Source of the DNA: Cryptomeria japonica | Taxonomy: Eukaryota > Streptophyta > Pinopsida > Cupressales > Cupressaceae | Reading direction: 5' to 3' | Assembly: GCF_030272615.1 (NCBI RefSeq) | Contig: NC_081414.1 | Coordinates: forward strand, 54,054,636 to 54,118,635 | Length of the DNA: 64,000 nt | Shown here: piece after piece, positions 44,690 through 56,260 of the stretch | Position numbering within the stretch: the first letter of the stretch is position 1 | How the letters are laid out: every line of letters starts with the position of its first letter | Notes under the pieces: model-generated | Seen by the model: only the letters and a program-made list of their open reading frames with translations | Told to the model about the DNA's origin: nothing | Database searches by the model: none | Made by a program: the position numbers and the translations under genes

Positions 44690-45551
44690 GGAAAAGACTC
44701 ACTTTCACAGTTGAACAACCGGATGACGGCTTGCAGCAAACAAGACTCCTATCCAGGAAAAACAAAGACACAATAGCGAGGAACAAATGCGGAGTACTAA
44801 CAATCCTTCATACCTTATTAGTGAAGGCAATGATATGGAAACATTGAATGCAATAATTACAATTTTCAGTCTGAGTGTGTCAAGTTTGTGGATTAGACCT
44901 CACACACATGCATTGAATGCATGGCAGCATTTTTGAAGTAACCGCCAGTTCTCAAAATGATTACTTACTTCAAAAAACCAAAGAATGACGTCACTTAACA
45001 CATGGTTCTGCCTCTTCATATTTGGCAATGAATGAACTATTAAATCATTAAAACCCACGGGGCCCACCAACATCGAACAAATATGAACATCCTGAACAGA
45101 CCTCATGGGTGTTCAAGTGGTTCAAGATGTACGTTGCGCTCAAGGAGAATTTTGCCGAAACAAATAATACCAAGATGCTAACCACTTGTGCTATATTGAA
45201 CATGTTGAACATATTTAAACCTCTTGAACTTAGTTCAATGAGTTCAACACCCGACGAATAATAAAGTGACATCACCAAACAAGGAACTTTTTAAGAGAGC
45301 GACTACAAGACACTTAGAGAAAACATTAGTGTGAAAAACCTTCCTGAACACCTTGGAACCTATGGAGCCTAAATGAACCTGTTGAATCCGGTTCCAAATG
45401 GTTCAACATGTTCACAGATTTCAATGAATTATCTAAACTTGACTTTTATTATTGGAAAAAGGATTTACAGATGTACTAAGGACTTGAACCAAGGTATCAC
45501 TAGAAGGATTAGGACTTACAACTAAAAATTTTAAAGGATGAGTCACTCTTA
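44690..45551 (-). other. Spacer rich in GTTCAA/TTGAAC words
   Basis: No gene is visible. Between about 45110 and 45420, words such as GGTTCAAGATGT, TTGAACATGTTGAACAT and GGTTCAACATGTTCAC recur in both orientations. Confidence 0.55.
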
Positions 45552-47495
45552 TCATGAGGAATAAAAGACACAGTAACAACTCCCTAACTGTAATAATTTT
45601 TCAGCCACCGCTTGCTCATCTCCTATGTGGATAGGGGGCTGAGATGGAGAATACTGAGCCTCATCAGTTTCAACTTCCTTTCCCACTCTTTGCCTTTTAG
45701 GGGAATCTTGGATGTTAATGACATCCTCAATTGCTCTTTTCCCTTTTGAAGTAGAAGGCTCACCTGTCACTGGCATCATCAAAGTGTACTTTGATTTATT
45801 ATGCATTACATAGTCACCGGGTGGGATAGCCTTAGCAAAGAAAGGCTTAGCTAGGACCAATTTAATCCTATCAGGATCATTTTGTATTATAGGCTCTCTT
45901 TTCTCTTTTAAGGTTTGTATGAGGTCTTCAAAATAGAGAATCAATAATTTGACTTTCTCCTCAAAAGGGTTGAAGCTAGAAAGAGGGTCATAGCTACTGT
46001 CAAATTGATGGATAAAATCAAGTGCCCTCTTATATACAACCCACTTCTCCTTCCTTAGTTCCTGATCATCTAAGCTAAATTCATTCCTAATTAAATCTTT
46101 AGGGAATTGAAATTGATGAGGCCTACCTTTACACACTGCCCTCTTTCTAAACATGCCATTGATAAAGTCCTCAAGGTCTACACATCTTGAAATTACAGTT
46201 GATAGCCTATATGGCTTAAAGAATTCTTCAATTTATTTCTAGTCACCTTTGGTAATTACAAAATGATGGGCCATGGTGAGAGTTGGGAAAATGGTCCCTC
46301 TACCCGTATTGGTCAGCTCTGCCTCTTGTACACCTCCAATTTGTCACAATAATTCTGCAATTCCTATCTTTAATGGGACTTGATAGGGCAATAGGTAGGG
46401 GGTACCTCTGAAGCCATACACTCTGAAAATAGTAGAAACAGGGTATAAATATGTATCTCCCCAATTGTGAACAATCTTAATACCCTCTGCAAACTCTTTA
46501 GGTCTGAGGAATTCCAAGAGAACCTTAGGAATCCTAGGGTTTTCTGTGCATAAAAGAATTCTAATCTTAGATGCAAAACATCTATCAAATTTTAGATAGC
46601 TAGCATCCTCTCTATCCTAGGATAAAACACCGCTCCAAAGTTGAACAGGCATATCTTCCTTGTCTTTCACTTTAACCAGGTCCATTTCCTTAGAAAAATA
46701 GTCAGCACCTTTGAACAAAAATATGTGCATTAAAAGAGAGTACCATCCAAATGGCCTATCCATCTTACCATTCTTTATCCCTAATAGCCCTACATTAATT
46801 GCATTAGTAAGGTATGGGTCACAATCAAATGTTATTGCCAGGGAGGGGTTTAAAATTTGTGCAATCATCTACATACCCTTAGCTCTTAGAGTAAACAAAT
46901 TAAGGGAGAATGGTTTCATTGTACTGGGGCCTACAACTATCAACCCTCCTATCTTAACAAAGAATTCTTTCAATGTGCCACTCCTATGATGATCCCTTTA
47001 TGCATTATATATATGGGCTAATGATTCAAAGTCAATAGGCTCTAACAAATTTGAGGCCTCACTGAGTTTAAACACATTTATAAAATCATCATCTTTTATT
47101 TCAATCAGGGTTGATCCCTTCACACTCCTGATACATCTTTCTATAGGGTCATAATTCTGTGCAATCAGGGTCAACAAATCTACATCCATGAATAGACCAA
47201 GGACCACAAGCTTCCCTACATCTAGTTCCCATATGCTATTCAAAGGGGCAAGGGAATGTCTTTGACCAAAGCCTACTTTGAACAGTCCTAAACCTGACAT
47301 CTATATTTTTGGATCCCTTAACCAATTACCTTTATCATATAGGCCATCCCTAATTCTCAGACGAGGGTTCTTTGGTACTAATTCTTTGGCCTTAGCCCTT
47401 GCATCAGTAGACATGGTTAACTATTCTAAAAAATCATCACAAATGTTCTTGTCCTGGTGATTCACTTTTCCTGTCAACTCCCTTATTGGTGCCAT
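45552..47495 (-). pseudogene. Accessory ORF a of element I
   Basis: The start MAPIRELTGKVNHQDKNICD is at 47495. The reading continues through RIRDGLYDKGNWLRDPKI, HSLAPLNSIWELDVGKLVVL, LIAQNYDPIERCIRSVKGST, FINVFKLSEASNLL, GGLIVVGPSTMKPFSLNLFT, GWYSLLMHIFLFKGADYFSK and PVQLWSGVLS to a Lys/Arg-rich end with KRAIEDVINIQDSPKRQRVG, which looks like a nuclear localisation signal. Stops lie near 47422, 47302, 46980, 46870, 46615, 46345 and 46215. The block around DPIERCIRSVKGST matches DPVFETIRRDNGET of ORF b. It is the first accessory frame after integrase. Confidence 0.72.
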
Positions 47496-49420
47496 CTTGA
47501 ATATGCAACTATACCAATTGAAACTATTAGAAACCTCTAATGAAATAATTCACACAACAAGAACTGAAATCAGACCGGAATTATCAAGAAATGGCACAAA
47601 ACCCTGTTATTCGCCTGAAGAAAACTGTTCTGCAACAGACTTCGATGAAATGATGCTAACGTTCAATTTGATGTGGACTCTAATATGGAAATTTGACATT
47701 GAATTTTAGAAATTAATCTTGCATGCTTCGCCCATCACCTCAAAATTGAATTCAGAAACCGAATTCAAAAACAGGCTCGAACGGGTCATAACTTCTCTAA
47801 GTATTTTTCTCTGTTTCACTGTTTTTCTATTTCGCAAAACATAAAACCTTTGCACTTTCTTTCATGAAGAAACGTTGGCCATTGGATTATGAGAACTTAC
47901 ACTACCTTTATCTCCATCTGATCTTTGTGTGTTAGTGTCGAGCCCTACCTTCTTTTTGCTATTTCATGGGCTTTAACACTCGTGCACTTTTTCTTCATGA
48001 AGCCACGCTAGCCATTAGATCAAGCTCTAACTACCCGGTCTTTAACTCCAACAATGAATGTCAGTCTCACTAACTAACCGTGCCTCACCTTGATGGCTAA
48101 CGATTTTCGCCATTTCGTAGAGACTAAGTTGTAGGCATCTTCGGGCCACGAAACAATGATGACCGTTGGATCAACCATGAGATGAATATCTTTTAACAGG
48201 TTTCAAACCTTTCAAGTGGCCCCTTTATTCTTAGAGATCACTTGCATCACCTAGTCACTAGTTAATGAATGCCACATGGTAGTCAGCCATTTGCCCAAGA
48301 AGTTCCATTGAGTTCCATTCTAAAACCGTCACGTGCTTTACTCCACTATTTTTCACATAACTGTCAGTTGAAATCAAGGTGGGCCCTCAACTACCCTTTA
48401 GAGCCATGTGTACTGGACATGTCACTATTACAGTCTATGAAACACACCATCTGTCCTGCCATGTCATGCCTTTGTGTGATTGCCACCTATCTTTCACCAT
48501 TTTGCAATGACCAACGTATGATCATCTTGTCTTCACGAATCCACGTGAGCTATTAAATCTTAGGAACTTGCCTATTGTTTATCCTTTCTACGACCACCTC
48601 GCCTGGGCCCACCACCTTTTCACTACTTCATGAAAGGTAGGACACATGCAACTTCTAGCCATGAATCAACGTGAGCTATTGATCCTTTTCCAACCCAATC
48701 ACCCTTTAACCAAGGAAAGTCGCTTGTCTCTGGGACTCGCCACGTGTTTTCATTGTTTCGCAGAACTTATTGCACGTGCATCTCGGGCTAGCAAATCAAC
48801 ATGAGTCATTAGATCATAATCAAGATGCAGTTCTTTTATGTGATGGTCAATCCACCTGGTCGGGCCTACCTAGGCTTTTTGCTACTTCGCGAACATTAAC
48901 TTGCTGGCAACTTCGCTTAACAAAAAAATGATGATCGTTGGATTAACAAAGAGTTACACAATAATTAAGGGCCTGAAAAACATTAGAATGAGGTAAAGCA
49001 AATGCGCATAGATTTAAAAAATTTAAGAGACCACCTAGGGAAATAACTAATGGGGGGATACTTTTCACGATAGATCGACCCTTCTTTAAGTGATAAAAGT
49101 AACGCAAAAATAGAAGGATAAGGTTTTTTCTCAAAAACTAGAAGGGTTAGAACTCAAACCTTAAACCCTCTTCTGACCTAAGACAATTAGAGGCAACAAG
49201 GCTATACCAGACTCAAGTTTTTGTAGACTTTTAGCCAATTATGGAACAAGAATATCCATTTTTTAAACAGTGATAACAACAGCTCTGACTGGGAATGGTT
49301 GATCACAAGATCAACACAAGAATTCAGAAACTCTCTGGAGAAATAGACCAAACACAAGCCTAAAAAACAACAACAAAAGAAAACCTAAATATGTATAGAC
49401 AAGGATCTACTATGCATGGA
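47496..49420 (-). other. Spacer between integrase and accessory ORF a
   Basis: About 1.9 kb without a supported gene. Most of it (47840-48960) is the degenerate tandem repeat listed separately. The rest is AT-rich. Confidence 0.6.
47840..48960. repeat. Degenerate tandem repeat, period about 120-150 bp
   Basis: An anchor like GCCATTGGAT, usually preceded by a CACGxxx or TTCxTGAA word, recurs at about 47879, 48012, 48163, 48549, 48670, 48799 and 48932. Between the anchors, ATTTCGC or CTACTTC words and CACCT-rich stretches also repeat. The units are strongly diverged, so this was noticed only by aligning the anchors. Confidence 0.55.
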
Positions 49421-49422
49421 CA

Positions 49423-50620
49423 TCAAGAGAAGTAATGTTTCAGGAATTGTCCATGCACTAGAAATTCCTGTACTTCACCATTCATATTCTTCAAAAAATA
49501 TGAATCCTTTCCATTAAGATCACAAACCACAGAGGGGCCAATCCATAGTGACTCAAATTTTTTGTGTTTTCCCTTATCTTGTCCTTTCACATTCCACTGA
49601 AGAACCATATCACCAATTTGAAATTTTCTCAATGAGGTCCTTTTATCAAATAGATATTTCGACTACAATTGGATCTTCAAATTCCTCTTGTGAGCCAAAG
49701 TTCTAATTTCTTCTATCTCCACCATATGAATCATCTGGTCTTCCATAGGTTCAGATAACTCCATGTCTTTAGCTTGCAGGAACTTATACACTAGAAGAAG
49801 ATTATTAACTGGCACCCTAGATTGCATACCATAGACCAACTCAAAAGGTGAGACACCAATTGCTCTCTTAATAGTAACCCTAATTGCCCAAAGGGCTAGT
49901 TTCAACTTCTAGTCCCAAGACCTTTTATTTCCTCCAATATTTTCTTAATAATGTTTAAGAGGCTTTTATTACTTGATTCAGCTTGCCCATTACCCTGAGG
50001 ATGGTAAGGTGAAGAGTAGGACATAACTATTCCATGGCTAGTGCAAAATTCAACAAACTCTTCTGACTTAAAACTCATGGCATTGTCCATGACTAGCTTG
50101 ACAGGGACTCCGAATCTGGTTATGACATTATCCATCAGGAAGTCAATAACAACCTTACTTGTGGCTCTCCTAGTGGGTATAGCTTCAATCCATTTGGTAA
50201 AATAATCAGTAGCTACTATAATCCACCTATGGCCTCTTCATGATTTCTCAACAATTTCTCCAATAAAATCAATGCCCCATTGGACAAAAGGTGCTTCCAC
50301 TGTGATTGGGTTGAGGGGTAAAGCTCCCTCATACTTCAATTTTGATGAAAACTTCTGGCATGGGTCACATCTCCGAACATGCTCATGAGCATCTTTAAAT
50401 AGAGTAGGCCAATAATACCAAGCCTGAACTATCTTACTAGTAGTTGTCTTGGCAGAATAATGACCTCCACACACTCCATCATGCATTTCAGTTAACACTC
50501 TCTTAGCTTTGGATTTATCCAAACATATTAGCAATGCCCCATCTCTATTCCACCAAAATAGGTCACCCTGAATGAGGACATATTTCTATGACTTCAAGTT
50601 TAGAGTTCTTCTCTGGTTAG
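49423..50620 (-). pseudogene. Ty3/gypsy integrase (element I)
   Basis: A complete but interrupted integrase. The zinc-binding end shows LTEMHDGVCGGHYSAKTT, YYWPTLFKDAHEHVRRCDPC and QKF (the HHCC pattern is intact). The core reads VQWGIDFIGEI, YFTKWIEAIP, RFGVPVKLVMDNAMSFKSEE and YHPQGNGQAESSNKSLLNII, giving both Asp residues and the Glu. After a one-base shift near 49925, KLALWAIRVTIKRA and FELVYGMQSRVPVN follow, and the C-terminal part reads FQIGDMVLQWNVKGQDKGKH and LWIGPSVVCDLNGKDSYFL. Stops lie at about 50536 (upstream), 50237, 49910 and 49662. The end at 49423 is followed by a 1.9-kb spacer instead of an LTR. Confidence 0.92.
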
Positions 50621-51254
50621 GGGTCATTCCTTCTGAAAATCTTGCATCTCTTAAAAATTGTACTACTTCTAAGTACCAGGGCTATATCTCAATACTGGTG
50701 ACCAGGATGTTCTCAACTTCAACATTATTCACTTCAACATCAAGAAGGTTTGATTCAACCATAAGCTTTGCAAGGCCTAAACCTGTCACCAATTTAGTAA
50801 TTTTGATCTCCAGATCAAACTCCTAAATCCTAGTTATCCATCTGCATCTTTTACCAGTGACTTCGCACTGAGACAAAATGTCTTAGACAACTGCATGTGG
50901 GACATAGGTAACTACTTGTGCATTTACAAGATATGGCCTAAATGCTTTAACAGCCTTGACAAAAACATATGCTTGCTTCTTCATAATTTCATATTTTAAC
51001 TCTGCAGCCTATAGAGATTTGCTATAAAAAGCTATAGGATGTTCATATCCTTCATTATCCTTTTGTAAAAGAACTGCAGGCACTGTGCGATATGAAGCAA
51101 AAGAAAACAAAGAGAAAGGCTTACTGTAGTCAGGGGACTTCAAGACTGGTGCCTCCTGAATAGCCTTTTTGATCTCATCAAAAGCCTTTGAAGCCTCTTG
51201 ATCCCAGTAGAACTTTGTATCCTTTTTAAGTAGTTTAACAATTGGCTTGACTAT
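50621..51254 (-). pseudogene. Gypsy RNase H next to RT (element I)
   Basis: RNase H that follows RT in gypsy elements. KAFDEIKKAIQEAPVLKSPD, HPIAFYSKSL and YEIMKKQAYVFVKAVKAFRP can be read in the frame of the polyprotein. The region between about 50880 and 50620 is poorly conserved and carries three stops. This is the second RNase H-like domain of the element. The other lies before RT. Confidence 0.8.
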
Positions 51255-51721
51255 CTATGCAAAATTTGCAATAAATCTTCTAACAAAATTTAATTTGCCC
51301 AAGAATGATTGGATACCTTTAACATTTTTTGGCTTAGGCACATTGTTTATAGCCTCAATTCTTTCAGGGTCTATTCTTACCCCTTCTTTGGAGACAATAT
51401 GCCCTAGGAGCTTCCCTTCAATAACAGCAAAATGACACTTTTTAGGATTTAAGTATACTCCAAATTCCAGAGCTTTATTGAAAACTTGTTCTAAGTGTCC
51501 ACAATGGTAATCTGGCCCTTTGGAGAAGCATGTTAAATCATCTTGATATACTACCATAATGATATTGATGAATTCCTTGAAAGCTACATCCATTGCCCTC
51601 TGAAAAGTAGCTTCAGCATTTTTCAAACCAAAAGGCATTCTGACATACACATATGTTCCCCAAGGGGTGGTGAAAGAAGTTTTGAATTGTTCAAATTCTT
51701 TTACTAACACCTGGTTATAAC
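51255..51721 (-). pseudogene. Gypsy reverse transcriptase, C-terminal part (element I)
   Basis: The palm and connection part of RT after the insertion of K. It reads FKTSFTTPWGTYVYVRMPFG, NAEATFQRAMDVAFKE, the catalytic motif VVYQDDLTCFSKG near 51550, NPKKCHFAVIEGKLLGHIVS and IQSFLGKLNFVRRFIANFA. The middle residue of the catalytic box is Gln (YQDD). It is open from 51710 to 51255. With K and one target duplication removed, the frame joins the N-terminal part at 58311 without shift. Confidence 0.93.
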
Positions 51722-51726
51722 CTGAG
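51722..51726. repeat. Target-site duplication of element K, left copy
   Basis: CTGAG, repeated at 58306-58310. Confidence 0.93.
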
Positions 51727-52531
51727 TGTTAAGATTCCCACAGATACTGAGAGGGGGGGGTGAATCAGTATCTAACCAGTATATTAAATTTCTTAACTTA
51801 AAACACGCAGAACATATTAATACTATATACCGATAAGCAGAAAGTAATGCAATAATCAGAGATAAAAACAACCACATTAAAAAAACACCATAACACAAGG
51901 ATTTAACAAGGAAACTCGGTGTGGGAAAAACCTCGATGGGATTTGTGACCCACAATATTCACTTACTGGCCAATAAGAGAATATTACTGCTACAAGAGGG
52001 GCCTGCACATGCAGGAAGGCCAACTTCCTAGAGCTCACTGCTCAAATACAAAATACGAAGTCTCACTGACTTACAAAATGGATTATATAAATCCAATGTC
52101 TTGTACTGCTTCAAAATAACATCTATAATGCCAGATCTAGTACCGGTTTCTGCTCTGCTTCTTACGTAAACCCTTAACCTATAATTCGCATAATAGGTCT
52201 ACCTTATTTCACCTAATTACATTCCTCTTCCTTTCTTACAAATGTTCTACAATGATCTCTCTTATATAAGAGTCATTTTACAACTTGCCAAGTCAGCTTA
52301 TAATGATTTTACAAATAATAAACAAAATATATTACAAGAAAAATCTTGTCGACCTCTGTGCCGGTATGCTACCTTTCACTACCGGTGCCAGTGACCTGAG
52401 TGCTAGTGTAGAGTCTAATCTTGCTAGTGCTGGTGGAACGCCTTTCCGGTGTCATAGGATTGTAAGGTTACCATCAATGACAAAACCTTCAATCACCTAC
52501 AATGTCTCATTGGAGTGTGCATATGCCAACA
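51727..52531 (-). repeat. 3' LTR of element K
   Basis: 805-bp LTR, TGTTAAGATT to ATGCCAACA, pairing with 57505-58305. It has a G8 tract at 51753-51760 between ATACTGA and TCAGTAT. A palindromic CTCTTATATAAGAG near 52258-52271 could serve as the TATA box. Confidence 0.94.
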
Positions 52532-52543
52532 ATCTCCCCCTTT
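52532..52543 (-). promoter_or_regulatory. Polypurine tract of element K
   Basis: Minus-strand AAAGGGGGAGAT abuts the LTR, as in elements C and D. Confidence 0.9.
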
Positions 52544-53090
52544 GGCATTGACGGCAACACTCATGAAAAAATTTCAAAAGTGTATCCAAAAATTGTAATC
52601 CAAAAATGTGTACCAAAAATATATGAGCTCCCCCTCAACAGATAAGTCTTTTGCAAATTATTTTCTCATACTACTACTCCCCCTTTGGCATCAATGACAA
52701 AGGTTGTCAAGGTGTCAATAGAGTTCTGTCTCAACCTTGTAATTGGGTGGCTACAATTTGAAAAAGATCCGCCAAAACCAAATTTATGCTTTCCATAAAC
52801 TTTTTACTATCTTTTATTGCTGCCTTTGTTCTTAGAACTGTATTGGTGAGGTGCTGCATATGCTCTGCCAGTGTTTTCTATCCTTGTACTAATGCCTCAG
52901 ATATTTCCTTTCTCAAGGATGCTAGATAGTCCAGTCTTGGACTCAGTCTTAGTCTTAGATTTTTAGCCTTGTTTATTATTCTGTCCTTTTCTCTCTCTAG
53001 CTTCAGTAATTCTACCTCAAAACTAGTTATCTTTTGATCAAAAACTGATAATGTATTAGGTGAATTAACAAAATTCTCAGCAAGTTTATT
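52544..53090 (-). other. 3' untranslated region of element K and weak end of ORF2
   Basis: Two further polypurine-like blocks (complement of CTCCCCCTCAA at about 52628 and of CTCCCCCTTTGGCATCAATG at about 52678) lie here. Some helical coding sequence continues from ORF2 to about 52740. Otherwise there is no gene. Confidence 0.6.
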
Positions 53091-55994
53091 TATTTCTTAT
53101 TGTATCTTGCTCATTTTCTTATCTATGTCCACTGTTAAAAAGTTTGTTTTGCAAGTATCTTTGTAAAGAGTTTTAAATTCCTTCAATATGTTACATAGTT
53201 CCGGTAGAAGTGTGTCAAATTCCCTAGTACACTTCTTTATTTGATTCTCAAAGAATTTTTGTTTTTCAATTTCCAACCTGTCTTTGAATGCTTGTTCCTT
53301 TATTTGTTCAACTGTCACTGTGTTACCAATAATATACTTCGACAAAGTGTCAAGTTGACTCAAAGAATCCTTATTATTTATGTTGCATTTTGGAGCTATC
53401 ATCTTCAAAATTGGGATTGTGTCATCTATAGCTTTATAAGCTTGTGAACTACAATCATTTATTTTCTTCAAAGAATCTAAAAGAACTTCAGTTACATTGG
53501 TTGATTTATAGCCTACAGAGGAGGAACCAACATTCTGAATTCCACTAGTGGAGGAAGTAACCATGCTTGTAGTGATGTTTGGTAGGTCAGTCTATGTTTC
53601 CATTTTCTTAAGCAAGGGTTTTAGTTTCTCTCCTGTTGCCGGTGGCATTGTTTCCACATGAGCCTGTTCCTATTCCAGAGCCTGTTGCTCTGCTTGTTTC
53701 TCTATCTGTGTCTCTGTCTTCCCATTTGCTAGTTTACCTTTAGTGTTGTCAGTGTTTTCAGCTACCGGTGGCTCACTAGCCATGTCAGTTTTACTAGTTG
53801 TGTCCATGTCTATCACAATGTTGATCTTTTGAGTATCAACATCCACTGTGTATAGTACCTCAGGATTAGGATTAGTATCCTCTTGTGATACATCCATACT
53901 TTCATCTGTCAGTTGGTCTTCTATTATTGTTACCGGTGGAGTAATCAGAGGTGGTGGGGATAAGTTATCTTTTATTTTGATACTAGGAGGTCCACCAACC
54001 TTTCCTTTACCCTTATCTTTGTCCTTTTGATAGACTTTGATAGGTTTGGGGTTCCTGTATTCTTCCTACTTTTCCTTCTCCCCAAGGAATATATCCCATC
54101 CATCTTCTATTTCTTATGTTACCTCATTTACTCTTCCTGCCATTAGTGCAATATGCCGGTGTGCAGTAGAGAATACTGACCGGTTTGCCTTTGCAATCAG
54201 ATAATCTATTTTTTTTGGAAAGTTGACTGGGTAGATAGCAAGTAATTTTTCAATTTTGATTTTCTTATCAAGTTCTACAACACATTGTCTTCTTGCTTCC
54301 AATCTCTTGAATAATTCATCTGGTAGTTCATCTACAACCTACATTAAAAACTTCTTATAGATATCCAAGAGTAAAATGACACTATTTTCAACTTGCTCTT
54401 TCTCATCTACTGATAGTGTATCATATAATTTTTCTATGTTCTTGAGATTTCCTTCTTCTGTGATTTCATCCAACAGTTTGTCAATTGGAGAAATATTTTG
54501 TTGAGTCCTTTTCTTCTTAGGTGTTATCTTTTTCTTTGGGGTTGTCTTCTTTACCGGAGACCTCACTGCCTATTGTTTTTGTCTAGTTCTTCTAGGCGAG
54601 GGTGTGGATACCGGTGAAGGTTGTCTTTTCCTTACAACTCTTTTAAATTTGGCTGGCTTGTCACTTTCTAAAGAGGTTACTACCGGTGATAGGTGAGTTT
54701 CTAGTTGTTGTTCCTGTAACTCATCTTCAGTGATACCAGTTTGTTTCAGTACATCTTCTTTTATAGCCTTAGCTTGCCTTGAACCTCTTCTCACAGTTGC
54801 TTCTACTTTCTTTACTCTCTTCTTAGATTGAATTTGGCTTTCAATGGTCTCAGCACTACCAAATACTTTTTCCTTAGGTTCATTTAATGCTTCCAGAAGA
54901 GCTTTTTCATATGTTTCAATGATGTGGTCATGAGTCTCATAGCCCATTTCAGTAACCCAAATTGTTCTTGGGATAACTACTTCCATCTAGATCTCATCCT
55001 TTTTAATCACAAAACATATATCATCCTTGTATTTGTTAACAATTTTGTGTGATAGTTTGATTCTTTTGTTCATTCTGGCCTTTAGTGCTTGAAAATACTC
55101 ATTGATATTCTTTTCTTTGTTTTCACCCATGTTGTTAAATAAGTTTGATAATTGTTTACCTACTGGTATGTCAAATCTAAGATTCTTGTTGCCTATACCG
55201 GGCACCTGTTTGGTTATATGTAGCATTAAGCTTACAAGTAAATTACCAAATCTAAAAGTTCCTTTCTTATCCTTCTTGATGTTCCCTAAATTGTCAATCA
55301 ATTCATCCTTTAGCCATTCACATATATCATTTTTCACATTTTCTTTTACCATATCATGTGCACTTTTTATGCATAAACTGGAAACTGAGTTAAGTCTACT
55401 TGCATGTGTTGCTTTGTATCCTAAAATCATGCTAGCAAATCTCACATTTATGTCAGTCACATCATTAACCCTTAGAGACCTTCTATCGGATGTTGCACCA
55501 GTTAAGTTCATTACCAGGTCATTTGAGACCTTCTTTGTTTTGTTTGGTCGGCTACTGGTGGAGGATAACCCTATTACAGCTTTCACTGCTTCCTTGGTAA
55601 TTTAATGGATTGAATCTAACCAAAAGAATGCACCATGTACTCTACTCAATACTATCCTAATAACTTCCTTGGGGAAATCCAAAATGTTGAGAATTTTTGT
55701 GAATCCTAGGGTTTCAATAATTTGGTGTTCAGGTTTTACTTTACCGAAATCATCATAGATAATAGATTTGTACATGTTCTTGATTTCTTCATCTCCTAAT
55801 TCTTCTATATGGAAATGGATATAGATTATAGGGTCTTCTGCATAAACAACTCCTTTGGGAATTTGGGAAAAAGCACCTACATTGTCATCCTTTTTAGCTA
55901 TCTTGGGAACTAGCTGAAATACAAGCCTAGGTCATTTGATTACCTCGACTACAGTAGGGTTTTCTATGAATTCAGGTACAGACGAGGATGCCAT
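53091..55994 (-). pseudogene. Accessory ORF2 of element K, conserved domain of unknown function
   Basis: One frame from the start at 55994 (MASSSVPEFIENPTVVEVIK) down to about 53097, roughly 960 codons with stops near 55930, 55588, 54985, 54568, 54340, 54112 and 53595. The early part has GVVYAEDPIIYIHFHIEELG and EVIRIVLSRVHGAFFWLDSI. The core has LTGATSDRRSLRVNDVTDIN, SMILGYKATHASRLNSVSSL, DICEWLKDELIDNLGNIKKD, FRFGNLLVSLMLHITKQVPG and YKDDICFVIKKDEI. A very basic stretch (PVKKTTPKKKITPKKKR) and a helical C-terminal region of about 350 residues follow. Almost every core block has a counterpart in H, and many in D. It may be a structural or nucleoprotein component, but nothing in the motifs proves that. 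Confidence 0.83.
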
Positions 55995-56260
55995 GATTAT
56001 AAATACATTTTTCTACCTTAGGAAGGATTGATTGTTGAAGTGCTTTGCCTCTTTGTTCGAAATGCCTTAGCTCTACAAATTTCGCACTCTTCGAATGTTT
56101 GAATGCTCAGTGAAGTGAAATGGAGCCAAAAACATTAATTTATAATGTCAGTTTGCCAACTACCACATTTAATGCTTGTTGGTTAAGTAATCATTTAACA
56201 TATCTGTCGATATAGAAGTAAATTCAACTTCTTACCATCAACCGAGGGAATAATAGCATA
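55995..56260 (-). other. Spacer between ORF1 and ORF2 of element K
   Basis: Short non-coding stretch between the end of ORF1 and the ATG of ORF2. Confidence 0.5.

Noticed and set aside
45048-45278. Short minus-strand frames between accessory ORFs a and b
   Set aside because: They are made of the TTGAAC-rich repeat region and have no counterpart elsewhere.
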